Source: Rhizobiaceae bacterium
Lineage (GTDB): Bacteria; Pseudomonadota; Alphaproteobacteria; Rhizobiales; Rhizobiaceae
Length of the DNA stretch: 49,791 nucleotides
Direction of reading: 5' to 3'
NCBI GenBank assembly: GCA_017644105.1
Contig: JAEPMD010000014.1
Coordinates: 53,878 to 103,668, forward strand
In this document: positions 1 through 10,167 of the stretch, piece after piece
How the letters are laid out: each line of letters starts with the position of its first letter
How positions within the stretch are numbered: the first letter of the stretch is position 1
Made by a program: the position numbers and the translations under genes
The notes under the pieces: generated by a model
What the model saw: the letters and a program-made list of their open reading frames with translations, nothing else
Databases searched by the model: none
What the model was told of the DNA's origin: nothing

Positions 1-47
1 ATGTCTTCTTCTTTTATTTGCTTCAGAATGTCTTTAGCAGTCGTCAT
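1..47 (-). CDS. glnA: glutamine synthetase type I, N-terminal fragment
   Basis: Only the first 15 codons lie in the window; the gene runs off the left edge. The reverse strand from the ATG at 45-47 reads MTTAKDILKQIKEED, which matches the N-terminus of alphaproteobacterial GlnA (ammonium assimilation, glutamate + NH3 + ATP to glutamine). An AGGGA ribosome binding site lies about 8 bases before the ATG. It follows glnB in the same direction after 68 bases, the classical glnB-glnA operon, so it probably shares the sigma-54 promoter upstream of glnB. The identification rests on a short peptide plus context. Confidence 0.85.
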   Translation of the reverse strand, partial: MTTAKDILKQIKEED

Positions 48-115
48 TATAGAATTCCCTAAAGTTAGTGATGACGAAAATTTGGCCGCGGTTGCGACCC
101 GTGATTTATATTTGC

Positions 116-502
<387 letters not shown>

Positions 503-515
503 TCAATTTTTTATT

Positions 516-533
516 AAGCACATGCCGTGCCAA
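516..533 (-). promoter_or_regulatory. sigma-54 (RpoN) promoter of glnB-glnA
   Basis: The minus strand reads TTGGCACGGCATGTGCTT. It has the invariant GG (-24) and GC (-12) separated by exactly ten bases and matches the consensus YTGGCACG-N4-TTGCW except for one T. Transcription would start near 506, giving a leader of about 52 bases before the glnB ATG at 454. Nitrogen-controlled RpoN promoters upstream of glnB are known in rhizobia. No clear NtrC site was found by eye in the A-tract-rich DNA upstream. Confidence 0.8.
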
Positions 534-723
534 ATTAGTAGACAAAACTAAGATTTTTTCAAAAATCGACAATTTTTCAAAAAAATCCACGTTTTTCGGG
601 ATAAAAATCTTCAAAACGAATCAAAAAAAATCGGAAAGACGTAAATTGAGGCAAAAAATGTCGCAAATTGGAGGCTTAGCTGTATGAGTTGGTTTTCTGT
701 AATTGATTAAAAAATATGCAAAA

Positions 724-756
724 GACTAAAAAATAATCACCCAATAAAATTTGGGG
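724..756 (-). terminator. probable Rho-independent terminator after the VOC gene
   Basis: On the minus strand a short hairpin with arms CCCAA/TTGGG (740-744 with 751-755, six-base loop) is followed by a T-rich run ending in TTTTTTAG. It lies 21 bases past the VOC stop codon and would end the uvrA-VOC transcript before glnB. The stem is only five pairs, so termination may be weak. Confidence 0.5.
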
Positions 757-776
757 ATTAAAAAAGTGCCCAATAC

Positions 777-1223
777 TTAATCACTCATCATTTTATTAAA
801 ACGCGCCACAACTTCATCGGATGATACATCCTCGACATTTGTTGCAACGTGCCAGATATGTCCAAATGGATCACTAAACTTGGCCGATTTGTCGCCATGG
901 AATTGGAGTTGTAGCGGAGATAAGACTTCGCAGCCTTCTTGCTGTAATTTCGGCAACAAATCATCAACATTGTCGACATAGATATTGAGCGATATTGGCG
1001 AGCCTCCAAGTGATATGGGGGACAAAACGCCAGAATCTGGAAATTCATCGCTGATCATAATTCGGCAATCGCCAATCATCATTTCACAATGCATTATAAT
1101 GCCATCTGGGCCTGCAAGACGATAATCTTCCTCAGCGCCAAAGTGCTTCTTGTAAAAATCAACGGCATGACCAGCATCGCGACACACAAGATAGGCGGAA
1201 ACTTTATTATAACCTTTGCGCAT
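777..1223 (-). CDS. VOC (glyoxalase/PhnB-like) family protein
   Basis: A 148-residue protein of the vicinal oxygen chelate fold, closest in style to PhnB/YcgJ-like glyoxalase proteins. The N-terminal half has AYLVCRDAGHAVDFYKKHFGA and the C-terminal part the conserved SDPFGHIWHVATNVEDV. The substrate cannot be told from sequence. Its ATG is two bases after the uvrA stop codon, so the two genes are translated from one mRNA and probably coupled; that would place it under SOS control if the LexA box upstream of uvrA is used. A weak terminator follows the gene. Confidence 0.88.
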   Translation of the reverse strand: MRKGYNKVSAYLVCRDAGHAVDFYKKHFGAEEDYRLAGPDGIIMHCEMMIGDCRIMISDEFPDSGVLSPISLGGSPISLNIYVDNVDDLLPKLQQEGCEVLSPLQLQFHGDKSAKFSDPFGHIWHVATNVEDVSSDEVVARFNKMMSD

Positions 1224-1225
1224 GT

Positions 1226-4141
1226 TTACTCAGCCGCGTCTTGCGTTTTGTTGCGACGATAAAGAAGTTCTTTGAGGAATTGCCCTGTATAGGACTTTTC
1301 GATCTCTGCTACATCTTCGGGCGTTCCTGTTGCAACGACATCACCGCCGCCATCGCCACCTTCGGGCCCAATATCGATGATCCAGTCTGCGCTTTTGATC
1401 ACTTCTAAGTTATGTTCAATCACGACGACCGAGTTTCCTTGATCGATAAGTTCCTGCAAAACTTCCAAAAGTTTTGCCACATCATGGAAATGGAGCCCGG
1501 TGGTCGGTTCATCTAATATATATAATGTCTTGCCGGTTGAGCGTTTAGAGAGCTCTTTGGCGAGCTTAACCCGCTGCGCTTCACCGCCTGAGAGCGTGTT
1601 GGCTTGTTGACCGACTTTTATATAACCCAGTCCAACTCGGTTGAGCGTGACCAACTTGTCGCGCACGGCTGGGACAGCATCGAAGAAGACACAGCCTTCT
1701 TCAACGGTCATATCCAATACATCGGCAATAGATTTACCTTTAAATGTTACTTCCAGCGTTTCACGGTTATAGCGTTTTCCGTGACATACATCACAAGTGA
1801 CATAAACATCAGGCAGGAAGTGCATCTCAATTTTGATAACACCATCACCCTGACAAGCTTCGCAACGTCCGCCTTTCACATTGAATGAAAAACGTCCGGG
1901 TTGATAACCACGGGTTTTCGCTTCCGGTAGTCCGGAGAACCATTCACGAATTGGCGTAAAGGCACCGGTATATGTCGCAGGGTTTGAACGTGGTGTACGC
2001 CCAATTGGCGATTGATCGATGTCGATCACCTTATCGACAAATTCTAAACCCTCAATACGTTCATGCGGGGCAGGGTTATCGCGCGCACCCATAATGCGGC
2101 GCGCAGCAGCTTTATATAATGTCTCGATCAGGAATGTGGATTTACCGCCGCCTGATACACCCGTGACTGCTGTGAACACACCAAGCGGAATGGATGCTGT
2201 GATGTTTTTAAGGTTATTTGCGGTTGCACCCACCACTTTCAATTCGCGGTTTTTAACTGGCTTGCGGCGTTCTGGACGGTTTGGGATCTCCATCTTCCCA
2301 GAGAGATACTGCCCTGTGAGAGACTTTTTATTGGCCATAATCTGTTTTGGCGTGCCTTGGGCGACGATCTCACCACCGTGAATGCCAGCAGCTGGGCCAA
2401 TATCAACCACATAATCTGCTGTGAGAACGGCGTCCTCATCATGTTCAACCACGATCACTGTGTTGCCAATGTCGCGAAGATGACGAAGTGTATCGAGCAG
2501 GCGTGCATTATCGCGTTGGTGTAGACCAATGGATGGCTCATCCAACACATATAAAACGCCTGTTAAACCTGAACCAATTTGCGAGGCCAAGCGAATTCGT
2601 TGGCTTTCACCACCGGATAAAGTGCCTGAATTTCGAGACAGGGTAAGATAATCTAGCCCGACATCATTGAGGAATTTCAAACGCTCGCGGATTTCTTTCA
2701 AAATCCGTTCGGCGATTTCCATCTGTTTCGCTGTTAGTTTCTCAGGTAGCGAGTTGAACCAATCACCTGCGCCCCGGATCGACATCTCACTAACATGGCC
2801 AATATGTTTGCCATCCAATTTTACAGCCAAGGTTTCAGGCTTTAAGCGATATCCATTACAAGAAGGGCAGGAGGCTTGGGACATATAACGTTCGATCTCA
2901 TCGCGCGCCCAATTGCTATCTGTTTCACGCCAGCGACGTTCGAGATTTGGAATGATGCCTTCGAAATTCTTTGATGTCTTATACGAACGCAGACCGTCAT
3001 CGTAATTGAATTCGATCTTTTCTTTTGTGCCGTTGAGAATTGCATCCTGCGCTTCATCGGTGAGTTCAAACCAGCAATCACCCATGCGGAAGTTAAAGTG
3101 CTTTCCAAGTGCTTCTAAAGTTTGCTTATAATAAGGTGAGGATGATTTTGACCAAGGCGCAATGGCACCATCTCGTAAGGTTTTACCTTGATCCGGAACG
3201 ATCAAGATTGCATCAATTTTCTTTTGGCTGCCAAGACCATCACAGGTTGGGCAAGCACCAAATGGATTGTTAAACGAAAACAGACGAGGTTCGATTTCCG
3301 GGATGGTAAAGCCTGAGACAGGGCAAGCGAATTTTTCTGAAAAAACAATGCGCTCATGCGTTTCGTTCTTGGATTTGTTTTTCGATCCTGACGCTGTTTC
3401 AACTTCAGGCAAAGGGCGATCGGCAAATTCCGCTACGGCCAAGCCATCTGATAATCTTAGACATGTTTCCAAACTATCGGCCAGACGCGCGGCGCTATCG
3501 GGTCTGACGACAACGCGGTCGACCACAACGTCGATATCGTGTTTAAATTTTTTATCGAGTTCGGGGACATCAGCAATCTCATAATATTGGCCATCGACTT
3601 TAAGGCGCTGATAGCCCTTCTTCATCAAATCAGCCAATTCCTTGCGATATTCACCTTTGCGGCCTCTGATGAGGGGTGCCAATATATAAAGTCTGGTGCC
3701 TTCTTCGATTTCCAAGACACGATCCACCATTTGGCTGACGGTCTGGCTTTCAATAGGAAGACCAGTTGCAGGAGAATAGGGCACGCCCACACGTGCAAAT
3801 AACAAACGCATATAATCATAGATTTCGGTGACTGTGCCAACAGTTGAACGCGGATTGCGGCTTGTGGTTTTTTGCTCAATGGAAATTGCAGGGGACAGCC
3901 CGTCGATCTGATCAACATCCGGTTTTTGCATCATTTCCAAAAACTGGCGCGCATAGGCCGATAAGCTTTCTACATAGCGCCTTTGGCCTTCAGCATAAAT
4001 GGTATCAAAGGCGAGGGATGATTTCCCAGAACCTGACAATCCGGTCATTACAATGAGCTTATTTCGAGGGAGATCGACATCCACGCCTTTTAAATTGTGC
4101 TCACGCGCCCCGCGCACCGAAATCGTCTTTAATTCACTCAT
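1226..4141 (-). CDS. uvrA: excinuclease ABC subunit A
   Basis: This 971-residue protein is the damage-recognition ATPase of nucleotide excision repair, acting as a dimer with UvrB. The two ABC modules are complete: Walker [10 protein letters not shown] at residues 34-42, signature [11 protein letters not shown] near 510, second Walker [10 protein letters not shown] near 664, signature [11 protein letters not shown] near 850. The second zinc finger (CEACQGDG ... CDVCHGKR, about 760-790) is intact. The first has CPVS instead of CxxC near 274 followed by an intact CPTC; I recall the same form in rhizobial UvrA, so it is probably lineage-typical. The divergent ssb and a LexA box at 4265-4279 place it in the SOS regulon. 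The stop is two bases before the VOC gene. Confidence 0.98.
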   Translation of the reverse strand: MSELKTISVRGAREHNLKGVDVDLPRNKLIVMTGLSGSGKSSLAFDTIYAEGQRRYVESLSAYARQFLEMMQKPDVDQIDGLSPAISIEQKTTSRNPRSTVGTVTEIYDYMRLLFARVGVPYSPATGLPIESQTVSQMVDRVLEIEEGTRLYILAPLIRGRKGEYRKELADLMKKGYQRLKVDGQYYEIADVPELDKKFKHDIDVVVDRVVVRPDSAARLADSLETCLRLSDGLAVAEFADRPLPEVETASGSKNKSKNETHERIVFSEKFACPVSGFTIPEIEPRLFSFNNPFGACPTCDGLGSQKKIDAILIVPDQGKTLRDGAIAPWSKSSSPYYKQTLEALGKHFNFRMGDCWFELTDEAQDAILNGTKEKIEFNYDDGLRSYKTSKNFEGIIPNLERRWRETDSNWARDEIERYMSQASCPSCNGYRLKPETLAVKLDGKHIGHVSEMSIRGAGDWFNSLPEKLTAKQMEIAERILKEIRERLKFLNDVGLDYLTLSRNSGTLSGGESQRIRLASQIGSGLTGVLYVLDEPSIGLHQRDNARLLDTLRHLRDIGNTVIVVEHDEDAVLTADYVVDIGPAAGIHGGEIVAQGTPKQIMANKKSLTGQYLSGKMEIPNRPERRKPVKNRELKVVGATANNLKNITASIPLGVFTAVTGVSGGGKSTFLIETLYKAAARRIMGARDNPAPHERIEGLEFVDKVIDIDQSPIGRTPRSNPATYTGAFTPIREWFSGLPEAKTRGYQPGRFSFNVKGGRCEACQGDGVIKIEMHFLPDVYVTCDVCHGKRYNRETLEVTFKGKSIADVLDMTVEEGCVFFDAVPAVRDKLVTLNRVGLGYIKVGQQANTLSGGEAQRVKLAKELSKRSTGKTLYILDEPTTGLHFHDVAKLLEVLQELIDQGNSVVVIEHNLEVIKSADWIIDIGPEGGDGGGDVVATGTPEDVAEIEKSYTGQFLKELLYRRNKTQDAAE

Positions 4142-4201
4142 GGGAAATCCGAAATTCTACCAATTCAAATAATAAACTGTTTTATACCTATTTACGCATC
4201 T

Positions 4202-4244
4202 GTCGAGCTTTGGATTTTAATCATCAACATTTGATTCGCTCGAC
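4202..4244. repeat. inverted repeat in the uvrA leader region
   Basis: GTCGAGC (4202-4208) and GCTCGAC (4238-4244) are perfect complements, and inside them AATCA and TGATT pair as well, giving a two-stage stem. It lies between the LexA box and the uvrA start, so it would be in the 5' leader of uvrA mRNA. There is no T-tract, so it is not a terminator. Function unknown. Confidence 0.5.
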
Positions 4245-4264
4245 GGAGGTTTAATCTTTATATA

Positions 4265-4279
4265 GAACAAATATAGAAC
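4265..4279. promoter_or_regulatory. LexA (SOS) box between uvrA and ssb
   Basis: GAACAAATATAGAAC is a perfect match to the alphaproteobacterial LexA operator GAAC-N7-GAAC (GTTC-N7-GTTC on the other strand). It lies about 123 bases upstream of the uvrA ATG and about 160 upstream of the ssb ATG, in the divergent promoter region. On the uvrA side it overlaps a TATATAAAG sequence that could be the -10 element. A second independent box in front of dinB in this window supports it. Confidence 0.88.
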
Positions 4280-4310
4280 AAACTAGATATTTTTTGTATC
4301 TCGATCAAAA

Positions 4311-4339
4311 TTGATTATGTTTCCATTGAACGACATAAT
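4311..4339 (+). promoter_or_regulatory. probable ssb promoter
   Basis: TTGATT (4311-4316) and CATAAT (4334-4339) are separated by 17 bases, a good vegetative sigma-factor match. The transcript would start near 4346, giving a leader of about 90 bases. The LexA box ends 31 bases upstream of the -35 element, so LexA may affect this promoter less than that of uvrA. Confidence 0.55.
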
Positions 4340-4438
4340 TTGTGTGGATTGTCTCAGTGATTGAACATTTATGTGAGACGGGGCCATCAGTCTACGATAT
4401 GGATGTCCCGCAATTACGTATATCAGAAGGGTAAAGAT

Positions 4439-4945
4439 ATGGCAGGTAGTGTTAATAAGGTTATTTTGGTTGGCAATCTTGGTGCTGATCCGGATGTGAA
4501 ACGGACGCAAGATGGTCGCCCGATTGTTAACCTATCCATTGCTACGTCTGAAAGCTGGCGTGATAAAAACACCGGTGAGCGCCGTGATAAAACTGAATGG
4601 CACCGTGTTGTCATTTTTTCAGAAGGGCTTTGCCGTGTTGCAGAGAACTATTTGAAAAAAGGGTCCAAAGTTTATCTTGAAGGTGCGTTGCAAACGCGCA
4701 AATGGCAAGATCAGAACGGCCAGGATCGCTATTCAACGGAAGTGGTTTTGCAGGGCTTTAACTCAACTCTGACCATGCTTGACGGTCGCGGTGATAATAA
4801 TGGCGGCGACAATTTCGGTGGCGGTAGTAGCTTTGGTGGCAATCAAGGCGGCGGCAACTTTGGCGGAAACCAAGGTGGCGGTAATATTGGCGGCCAAGGC
4901 GGCGGCAATTTCTCCAATGATATGGATGACGATATCCCGTTTTGA
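4439..4945 (+). CDS. ssb: single-stranded DNA-binding protein
   Basis: This 168-residue SSB protects single-stranded DNA in replication, recombination and repair and recruits partners through its C-terminal tip. Residues 1-110 form the OB fold ([20 protein letters not shown] at the start, [13 protein letters not shown] next). A Gly/Asn-rich linker with near-repeats of GGGNFGGNQ covers about 115-158, followed by the acidic tip MDDDIPF. The start was set at the ATG at 4439 after AGAAGGG; a longer in-frame version has an unrelated N-terminal extension. The divergent pairing with uvrA is typical of alphaproteobacteria. Confidence 0.97.
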   Translation: MAGSVNKVILVGNLGADPDVKRTQDGRPIVNLSIATSESWRDKNTGERRDKTEWHRVVIFSEGLCRVAENYLKKGSKVYLEGALQTRKWQDQNGQDRYSTEVVLQGFNSTLTMLDGRGDNNGGDNFGGGSSFGGNQGGGNFGGNQGGGNIGGQGGGNFSNDMDDDIPF

Positions 4946-4967
4946 TCCTTAGCCTAAAAGGTGTGAT

Positions 4968-5330
4968 ATGCGCTTAGCGTTGGTTTTAACAATGTCGGTT
5001 TTCATCGCGTCTGCAAGTTTTGCAGGGGAGGCAGATGTAACCGATGTTTCTGTTCAAAAAACTTCGTCAGGCGCTTATCGGTTCAATGTGACGGTTTTGC
5101 ATGCGGATGCTGGCTGGGATCACTACGCAAACAAGTGGGATGTCGTTGCGCCTAATGGTGATGTAATCGACACACGCATTTTGCATCACCCTCATGACAA
5201 TGAGCAACCGTTTACACGTTCATTGACCACGGACAAGATCCCGAGCGATCTGACCCATGTGATGCTTCGTGCACATGATAGTGTTCATGAATATGGTGGC
5301 GCGGAAATCAAAATAGAGCTTCCGCGCTAA
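4968..5330 (+). CDS. small secreted protein of unknown function
   Basis: A 120-residue protein with a clear N-terminal signal peptide (MRLALVLTMSVFIASASFAG, cleavage likely after residue 19 or 20), so periplasmic or exported. The mature part is rich in beta-type sequence and histidines (WDHYANKWDVV, HHPHDNEQPFTR, HDSVHEYGG) and has no cysteine. The histidines could bind metal, but that is inference. I recall similar unannotated proteins in other alphaproteobacteria but no family name. It starts 22 bases after ssb with an AAAAGG ribosome binding site and may be co-transcribed with it. Confidence 0.8.
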   Translation: MRLALVLTMSVFIASASFAGEADVTDVSVQKTSSGAYRFNVTVLHADAGWDHYANKWDVVAPNGDVIDTRILHHPHDNEQPFTRSLTTDKIPSDLTHVMLRAHDSVHEYGGAEIKIELPR

Positions 5331-5348
5331 GATACCGATCTGGTTGAC

Positions 5349-5978
5349 TTACCCAGCTAGCCAGGTTGAATTAATTCCATCTATAACAAATTGAACGGAT
5401 AAAGCTGCGAGGATGAGGCCCAAGAGCCGCGTCAAGATCATCCGACCCGTAGCGCCCAAGAACTGATCCAATCGATCAGCAAGCACCAAAGATCCAAATA
5501 AAACGATCGTAGCTAGCAATACGACGCCGATAAGGGCAGAAGTCATCGCAGCGCCTTCAAACGAGCCAGCGAGCAAAATAACGGCAGAGATGGCACCTGG
5601 ACCGGCAATCAGCGGGATTGCCATCGGAAAAATCGCCACATTGGCGATATGATCCTTCGTTACAGCCGTTTCTGCGCTTTTCTCATGGCGCTCCTGGCGT
5701 TTTTCAAACAGCATCTCAAATGAAATCCAGAAAAGAAGCAGGCCACCTGCGATTCGAAAAGCGCCCAGGCTAATACCAAGTAGATTTAGAATTCCCATAC
5801 CCACAATTGTGAAAACTGTCAGGATGGCGAAAGCGAGCATGCAGGACCGGATGGCGACCTGAAAACGCTCGGTTCTGTTCATATTTGTCGTCAGGCCCAA
5901 AAAGATCGCTGCCATGCCTGGTGGATCATACATGACAATCATGGTTGTAAATGCACTAATTAAGATTTCAAAGGACAC
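5349..5978 (-). CDS. MarC family inner-membrane protein
   Basis: A 209-residue protein with about six hydrophobic segments, the usual size of MarC (formerly UPF0056) proteins. The family hallmarks are present: DPPGMAAIFLGL in the first segment and AIPLIAGPGAISAVILL in the fourth. A short charged loop (EKRQERHEKSAE) separates the two repeats of three helices. The biochemical role of MarC proteins is unresolved; the early link to multiple antibiotic resistance was not upheld. It converges with the secreted-protein gene (18 bases between stops) and diverges from gyrA, an order common in rhizobia. Confidence 0.92.
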   Translation of the reverse strand: MSFEILISAFTTMIVMYDPPGMAAIFLGLTTNMNRTERFQVAIRSCMLAFAILTVFTIVGMGILNLLGISLGAFRIAGGLLLFWISFEMLFEKRQERHEKSAETAVTKDHIANVAIFPMAIPLIAGPGAISAVILLAGSFEGAAMTSALIGVVLLATIVLFGSLVLADRLDQFLGATGRMILTRLLGLILAALSVQFVIDGINSTWLAG

Positions 5979-6100
5979 AGCACCGCACCTTTTAAGTTGT
6001 TCAAAACCAACAAAAAACAGCGTTTTTGATCAGTTTTTTTGAGGTTATTAAATTTATTACATTCTTTATGGGCTTATCCCCTGAGAAAATGCAACAGAAA

Positions 6101-6130
6101 TTAGCAAGAATGGCTCATTTAGGCTATAAA
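6101..6130 (+). promoter_or_regulatory. probable gyrA promoter
   Basis: TTAGCA (6101-6106) and TATAAA (6125-6130) are spaced by 18 bases and would start transcription near 6137, about 30 bases before the TTG start of gyrA. A weaker alternative lies upstream (TTGATC, 17 bases, TAAATT, near 6028-6056). The assignment is by eye. Confidence 0.4.
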
Positions 6131-6167
6131 AGGTAAGTGATTCCAACCAACGTGATCTGTTACAAAT

Positions 6168-8975
6168 TTGACTGACCAAAACACACCAGACGATAGCGCC
6201 CCAGCACCGGGTATTGAGCCAATTTCAATCGTAGAAGAGATGCAGCGCTCTTATCTAGATTACGCTATGAGCGTGATTGTGAGCCGGGCTCTTCCAGATG
6301 TTCGCGACGGACTAAAACCCGTGCATAGACGCATCCTTTATGCCATGCATGAGGGCAATTATCATTGGAACCGTAAATATGTGAAATCTTCACGTATTGT
6401 CGGTGACGTGATGGGTAAATATCACCCGCATGGTGACCAATCGATCTATGATGCAATGGTGCGTATGGCGCAGGACTGGTCCATGAGCGCAATGCTTGTC
6501 GATGGGCAAGGTAATTTTGGTTCAATCGACGGTGATCCACCTGCTGCGATGCGTTATACAGAATCGCGTTTGGCAAAGCTTGCACATGAGCTTTTGGAAG
6601 ATATCGACAAAGAAACTGTCGATTACCAAGAGACTTACGATAACTCAGGCAAAGAGCCTGTAGTCATCCCGGCGCGTTTTCCAAATCTATTAGTCAATGG
6701 TGCCGGCGGTATCGCTGTTGGTATGGCCACAAATATTCCGCCGCATAACCTTGTTGAAGTGATCAATGGCTGTATTGCTGTGATGGAAAATCCGGCAATT
6801 GAACTCCCAGAGCTTATGGAGATCGTGCCAGGTCCTGATTTCCCAACGGGTGGTCAGATTCTAGGTCGTTCGGGCATCAAAAGTGCGTTTGAAACAGGTC
6901 GCGGCTCCGTTGTGATGCGCGGCAAAACGCATATCGAGGAAATCCGCAACGACCGCCAGGCAATCATCGTGACTGAGGTGCCTTATCAGGTCAACAAAGC
7001 TTCAATGATTGAGAAAATGGCTGAATTGGTGCGCGAAAAGCGCATTGAAGGCATTTCTGATCTTCGCGATGAGTCTGATCGTCAGGGTTATCGTGTCGTG
7101 ATTGAGCTTAAGCGCGATGCTGTTGCCGAAGTCGTGCTCAATCAATTGTTCCGTTACACGCAGCTGCAAACATCATTTGGCGTGAACATGGTGGCGCTGA
7201 ATGGCGGTAAGCCTGAGCTCCTGAACATGATGGACTTGCTGAAGGCCTTTGTGTCCTTCCGTGAAGAAGTTATTTCTCGTCGCACCAAGTTCTTGCTTCG
7301 CAAAGTCCGTGACAGAGCGCATGTCTTGGTTGGTTTGGCGATTTCGGTTGCCAATATTGACGAAATTATCGCGCTTATTCGCAAAGCGCCGGATCCTGCA
7401 ACTGCGCGTGCGCAATTGATGGAACGTCGTTGGCCTGCCAAGGATGTTGAATCACTGATCTTGCTTATTGATGACCCACGTCATCGCATTAATGAAGATG
7501 GCACGTATAACCTGTCTGAAGAACAAGCGCGCGCTATTCTCGAGCTGCGTTTGGCGCGTTTGACAGCGCTCGGTCGTGATGAGATCGGCGATGAGTTGAA
7601 CACTATTGGTGCTGAGATCAAGGATTATCTTGAAATCTTGAGCTCTCGTGTTCGTATTCAGGGCATTGTTCGTGATGAAATGATTGCAATCCGTGATGAG
7701 TTTGGTGTTCCGCGCCGAACTGAGATCATGGAAGGTGGTCCAGACATGGACGACGAAGATCTGATCGCGCGTGAAGATATGGTCGTGACTGTATCTCACG
7801 GTGGTTATATCAAGCGTGTGCCGCTTGCCGCTTATCGTGCGCAACGTCGCGGCGGCAAAGGCCGTTCGGGCATGTCGACCAAAGACGAGGATTTCGTCAC
7901 ACGTCTATTCGTCGCCAATACGCATACACCGATGTTGTTCTTCTCATCCCGCGGCATTGTCTACAAAGAAAAAGTCTGGCGATTGCCGATGGGTAGTCCG
8001 CAATCTCGCGGTAAAGCTCTGATCAATATGCTGCCACTTGAGCAGGGTGAGCGTATTACTTCGATCATGCCATTGCCGGAAGATGAAGAAAGCTGGACAC
8101 AGTTGGATGTGATGTTTGCAACCACTGCGGGTACAGTGCGCCGTAATAAATTGTCTGATTTCGTGCAAGTGAACCGCAATGGTAAGATTGCGATGAAGCT
8201 CGATGAGGGCGATGAAATTTTGAACGTCGAAACATGTAGCGAATTTGATGATGTCTTGCTGACCACTGCGATGGGTCAGTGTATTCGCTTCCCAGTGACC
8301 GATATCCGTGTCTTTGCTGGCCGTAATTCTGTCGGTGTTCGTGGCATTCGTTTGGCGGATAGTGACGATCTCATTTCGATGACGATTTTGGGTCATGTGG
8401 ATGCTGAGCCTTGGCAGCGCGCCGCTTATATCAAGCGTGCGATGGCCGAGCGTCGTCAGGATGGCGATGAAGCAGAAGAAGTTTCAGCCGATGATAGCGA
8501 TGAAAATGTCGGTGAGGGCGAGCTTTCTCAAGAGCTTTATGAAGAGATGAAAGCGCGCGAGCAATTCGTCTTAACAGTCAGCGCGAAAGGTTACGGAAAA
8601 CGTTCCTCATCTTATGAATTCCGAACATCGGGCAGAGGTGGTAAAGGTATCCGCGCAACGGATACTGGCAAGACTGCGTCCATCGGTAAATTGGTTGCAG
8701 CGTTCCCGGTTGAAGATGATAATCAGATCATGCTGGTTTCAGATGGTGGTCAGGTTATTCGCGTTCCGGTTGATGGCATTCGCATGGCAGGCCGCGCAAC
8801 GAAGGGTGTGACGATCTTCTCAACGGCAAAAGATGAGAATGTTGTTTCAGTTGACCGCATCAGCGAACCGAATGATGATAGCGAAGAAGACGTAGATAAT
8901 CAGGAAAATGCTGAAGCTGGTACTGAAGCAGTTGCCGAAGCCCCAACGTCTGATGAAGGTGAAAAGGGCGAATAG
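6168..8975 (+). CDS. gyrA: DNA gyrase subunit A
   Basis: This 935-residue subunit of the A2B2 type II topoisomerase breaks and rejoins DNA during negative supercoiling. The catalytic tyrosine is Y130 (AMRYTE). The quinolone-determining region reads [10 protein letters not shown], with Gln91 where E. coli has Ser83 and Asp95 matching Asp87. The GyrA box QRRGGKG near 557 opens the C-terminal beta-pinwheel, which carries an acidic insertion near 765-790; the protein ends in an acidic tail of about 35 residues. The only possible start near the family N-terminus is TTG at 6168 (giving MTDQNTPDD), with a stop codon six codons upstream and no obvious Shine-Dalgarno. The following gene coaD begins 24 bases after the stop. 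Confidence 0.98.
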   Translation: MTDQNTPDDSAPAPGIEPISIVEEMQRSYLDYAMSVIVSRALPDVRDGLKPVHRRILYAMHEGNYHWNRKYVKSSRIVGDVMGKYHPHGDQSIYDAMVRMAQDWSMSAMLVDGQGNFGSIDGDPPAAMRYTESRLAKLAHELLEDIDKETVDYQETYDNSGKEPVVIPARFPNLLVNGAGGIAVGMATNIPPHNLVEVINGCIAVMENPAIELPELMEIVPGPDFPTGGQILGRSGIKSAFETGRGSVVMRGKTHIEEIRNDRQAIIVTEVPYQVNKASMIEKMAELVREKRIEGISDLRDESDRQGYRVVIELKRDAVAEVVLNQLFRYTQLQTSFGVNMVALNGGKPELLNMMDLLKAFVSFREEVISRRTKFLLRKVRDRAHVLVGLAISVANIDEIIALIRKAPDPATARAQLMERRWPAKDVESLILLIDDPRHRINEDGTYNLSEEQARAILELRLARLTALGRDEIGDELNTIGAEIKDYLEILSSRVRIQGIVRDEMIAIRDEFGVPRRTEIMEGGPDMDDEDLIAREDMVVTVSHGGYIKRVPLAAYRAQRRGGKGRSGMSTKDEDFVTRLFVANTHTPMLFFSSRGIVYKEKVWRLPMGSPQSRGKALINMLPLEQGERITSIMPLPEDEESWTQLDVMFATTAGTVRRNKLSDFVQVNRNGKIAMKLDEGDEILNVETCSEFDDVLLTTAMGQCIRFPVTDIRVFAGRNSVGVRGIRLADSDDLISMTILGHVDAEPWQRAAYIKRAMAERRQDGDEAEEVSADDSDENVGEGELSQELYEEMKAREQFVLTVSAKGYGKRSSSYEFRTSGRGGKGIRATDTGKTASIGKLVAAFPVEDDNQIMLVSDGGQVIRVPVDGIRMAGRATKGVTIFSTAKDENVVSVDRISEPNDDSEEDVDNQENAEAGTEAVAEAPTSDEGEKGE

Positions 8976-8999
8976 ATCGCCCTTGCGGAAAGGCCACAT

Positions 9000-9497
9000 A
9001 TGAAAAAGGCATTTTTTGCAGGTTCTTTTGATCCCATGACCAATGGTCATTTGGATGTGCTGGTATCGGCATTGCGGATCGCACCAAAACTGATTGTTGG
9101 CATTGGCATCAGTGCCAGCAAAAAGTCATTGTTTTCCTTTGAAGAACGCGCGGATATGATCAAGCGCTCGATCCACGAGGTCTTACCAGATCGGGTGGAA
9201 GATATTGAAGTTATTTCATTTTCCTCTCTCTTAGTTGAAGTCGCGCATTACCATGGAGCTGATGTGATCATTCGTGGGCTTCGTGATGGCACAGATTTTG
9301 ACTATGAAATGCAGATGGTCGGGGTGAATGGTGAAATGGCGCCAGATATCCAAACTGTCTTTTTGCCGGCATCTCCAAATGTCAGACATATCACCGCCAC
9401 ATTGGTGCGTCAGATATCGGCAATGGGTGGTGATACGTCACCATTTGTCCCTAAATGCGTTCAAGAGGCTCTTTCAGAGCTTCATAACAAAAGTTAG
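9000..9497 (+). CDS. coaD: phosphopantetheine adenylyltransferase
   Basis: This 165-residue enzyme transfers AMP from ATP to 4'-phosphopantetheine, the penultimate step of coenzyme A synthesis; it normally works as a hexamer. The nucleotidyltransferase signature is intact as [11 protein letters not shown] (TxGH at residues 14-17). The central [18 protein letters not shown] is diagnostic for CoaD, and the C-terminal [15 protein letters not shown] aligns with the usual ISSSLVKE region with some variation. The ATG follows GGAAAGG by five bases and lies 24 bases after gyrA, an arrangement seen in many alphaproteobacteria. Confidence 0.97.
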   Translation: MKKAFFAGSFDPMTNGHLDVLVSALRIAPKLIVGIGISASKKSLFSFEERADMIKRSIHEVLPDRVEDIEVISFSSLLVEVAHYHGADVIIRGLRDGTDFDYEMQMVGVNGEMAPDIQTVFLPASPNVRHITATLVRQISAMGGDTSPFVPKCVQEALSELHNKS

Positions 9498-9584
9498 TTA
9501 TTGCCATCTTGCCTTTAGACGTGAGGTATGCGAGAGCCTTGCGAGCTAATTATTAGGCTGAATTGAATAAGGATTATTCCCGAT

Positions 9585-10145
9585 ATGCGCCGAATTATTA
9601 TATCTTTCTGTGTTGCGTTTTTTGCAATTTCGACTGCCACCATTGCTCAAGCTGAAGAGTTTTTGACTATTCAGCTCAAATCAGGCGATGTGGTGATTAA
9701 GCTTCGTCCAGATGTGGCACCAAAACATGTGGCACAAATCAAAAAGCTGGCTGAAAATGGTGAATATGACAATGTTGCCTTTCACCGTGTGATTGATGGC
9801 TTCATGGCACAAACTGGCGATGTGCAGTTCGGCGATATGGAAGATGGTTACAATGCTCGCCGCGCGGGTACCGGTGGATCTTCATTTAGTGATCTGCCAG
9901 CTGAGTTTTCTTATGTTCCTTATGATCGCGGCGTTGTGGGTATGGCGCGTTCGCAAAATCCAAATTCAGCCAATTCGCAATTTTTCATTATGTTTCAGGA
10001 AGGTTACTTCCTAAATGGCCAATATACTGTTGTTGGTGAAGTGGTTTCCGGCATGGAATATGTCGATGGAATTAAACGTGGCGTGGGACAAAGTGGTTCC
10101 GTGCAAGACCCAGATCGCATGATTTCTGTGCGTGTGGGAAAATAA
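9585..10145 (+). CDS. ppiA: exported cyclophilin-type peptidyl-prolyl isomerase
   Basis: A 186-residue cyclophilin that interconverts cis and trans proline bonds in folding proteins. Residues 1-23 form a signal peptide ending AQA-EE, so the enzyme is periplasmic. The catalytic motifs FHRVIDGFMAQTGD and NPNSANSQFFIMF are present. It is followed after 22 bases by a second, cytoplasmic cyclophilin that shares these motifs, indicating a tandem duplication with split location. The ATG follows AAGGA. Confidence 0.95.
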   Translation: MRRIIISFCVAFFAISTATIAQAEEFLTIQLKSGDVVIKLRPDVAPKHVAQIKKLAENGEYDNVAFHRVIDGFMAQTGDVQFGDMEDGYNARRAGTGGSSFSDLPAEFSYVPYDRGVVGMARSQNPNSANSQFFIMFQEGYFLNGQYTVVGEVVSGMEYVDGIKRGVGQSGSVQDPDRMISVRVGK

Positions 10146-10167
10146 TAAAGTTATATAGGAGAGCCTG

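Noticed and set aside
1226-4141. Broken first zinc finger of UvrA (CPVS instead of CxxC) as a notable mutation
   Set aside because: I recall the same sequence in rhizobial UvrA proteins, so it is probably typical of the lineage and is noted only in the gene entry.
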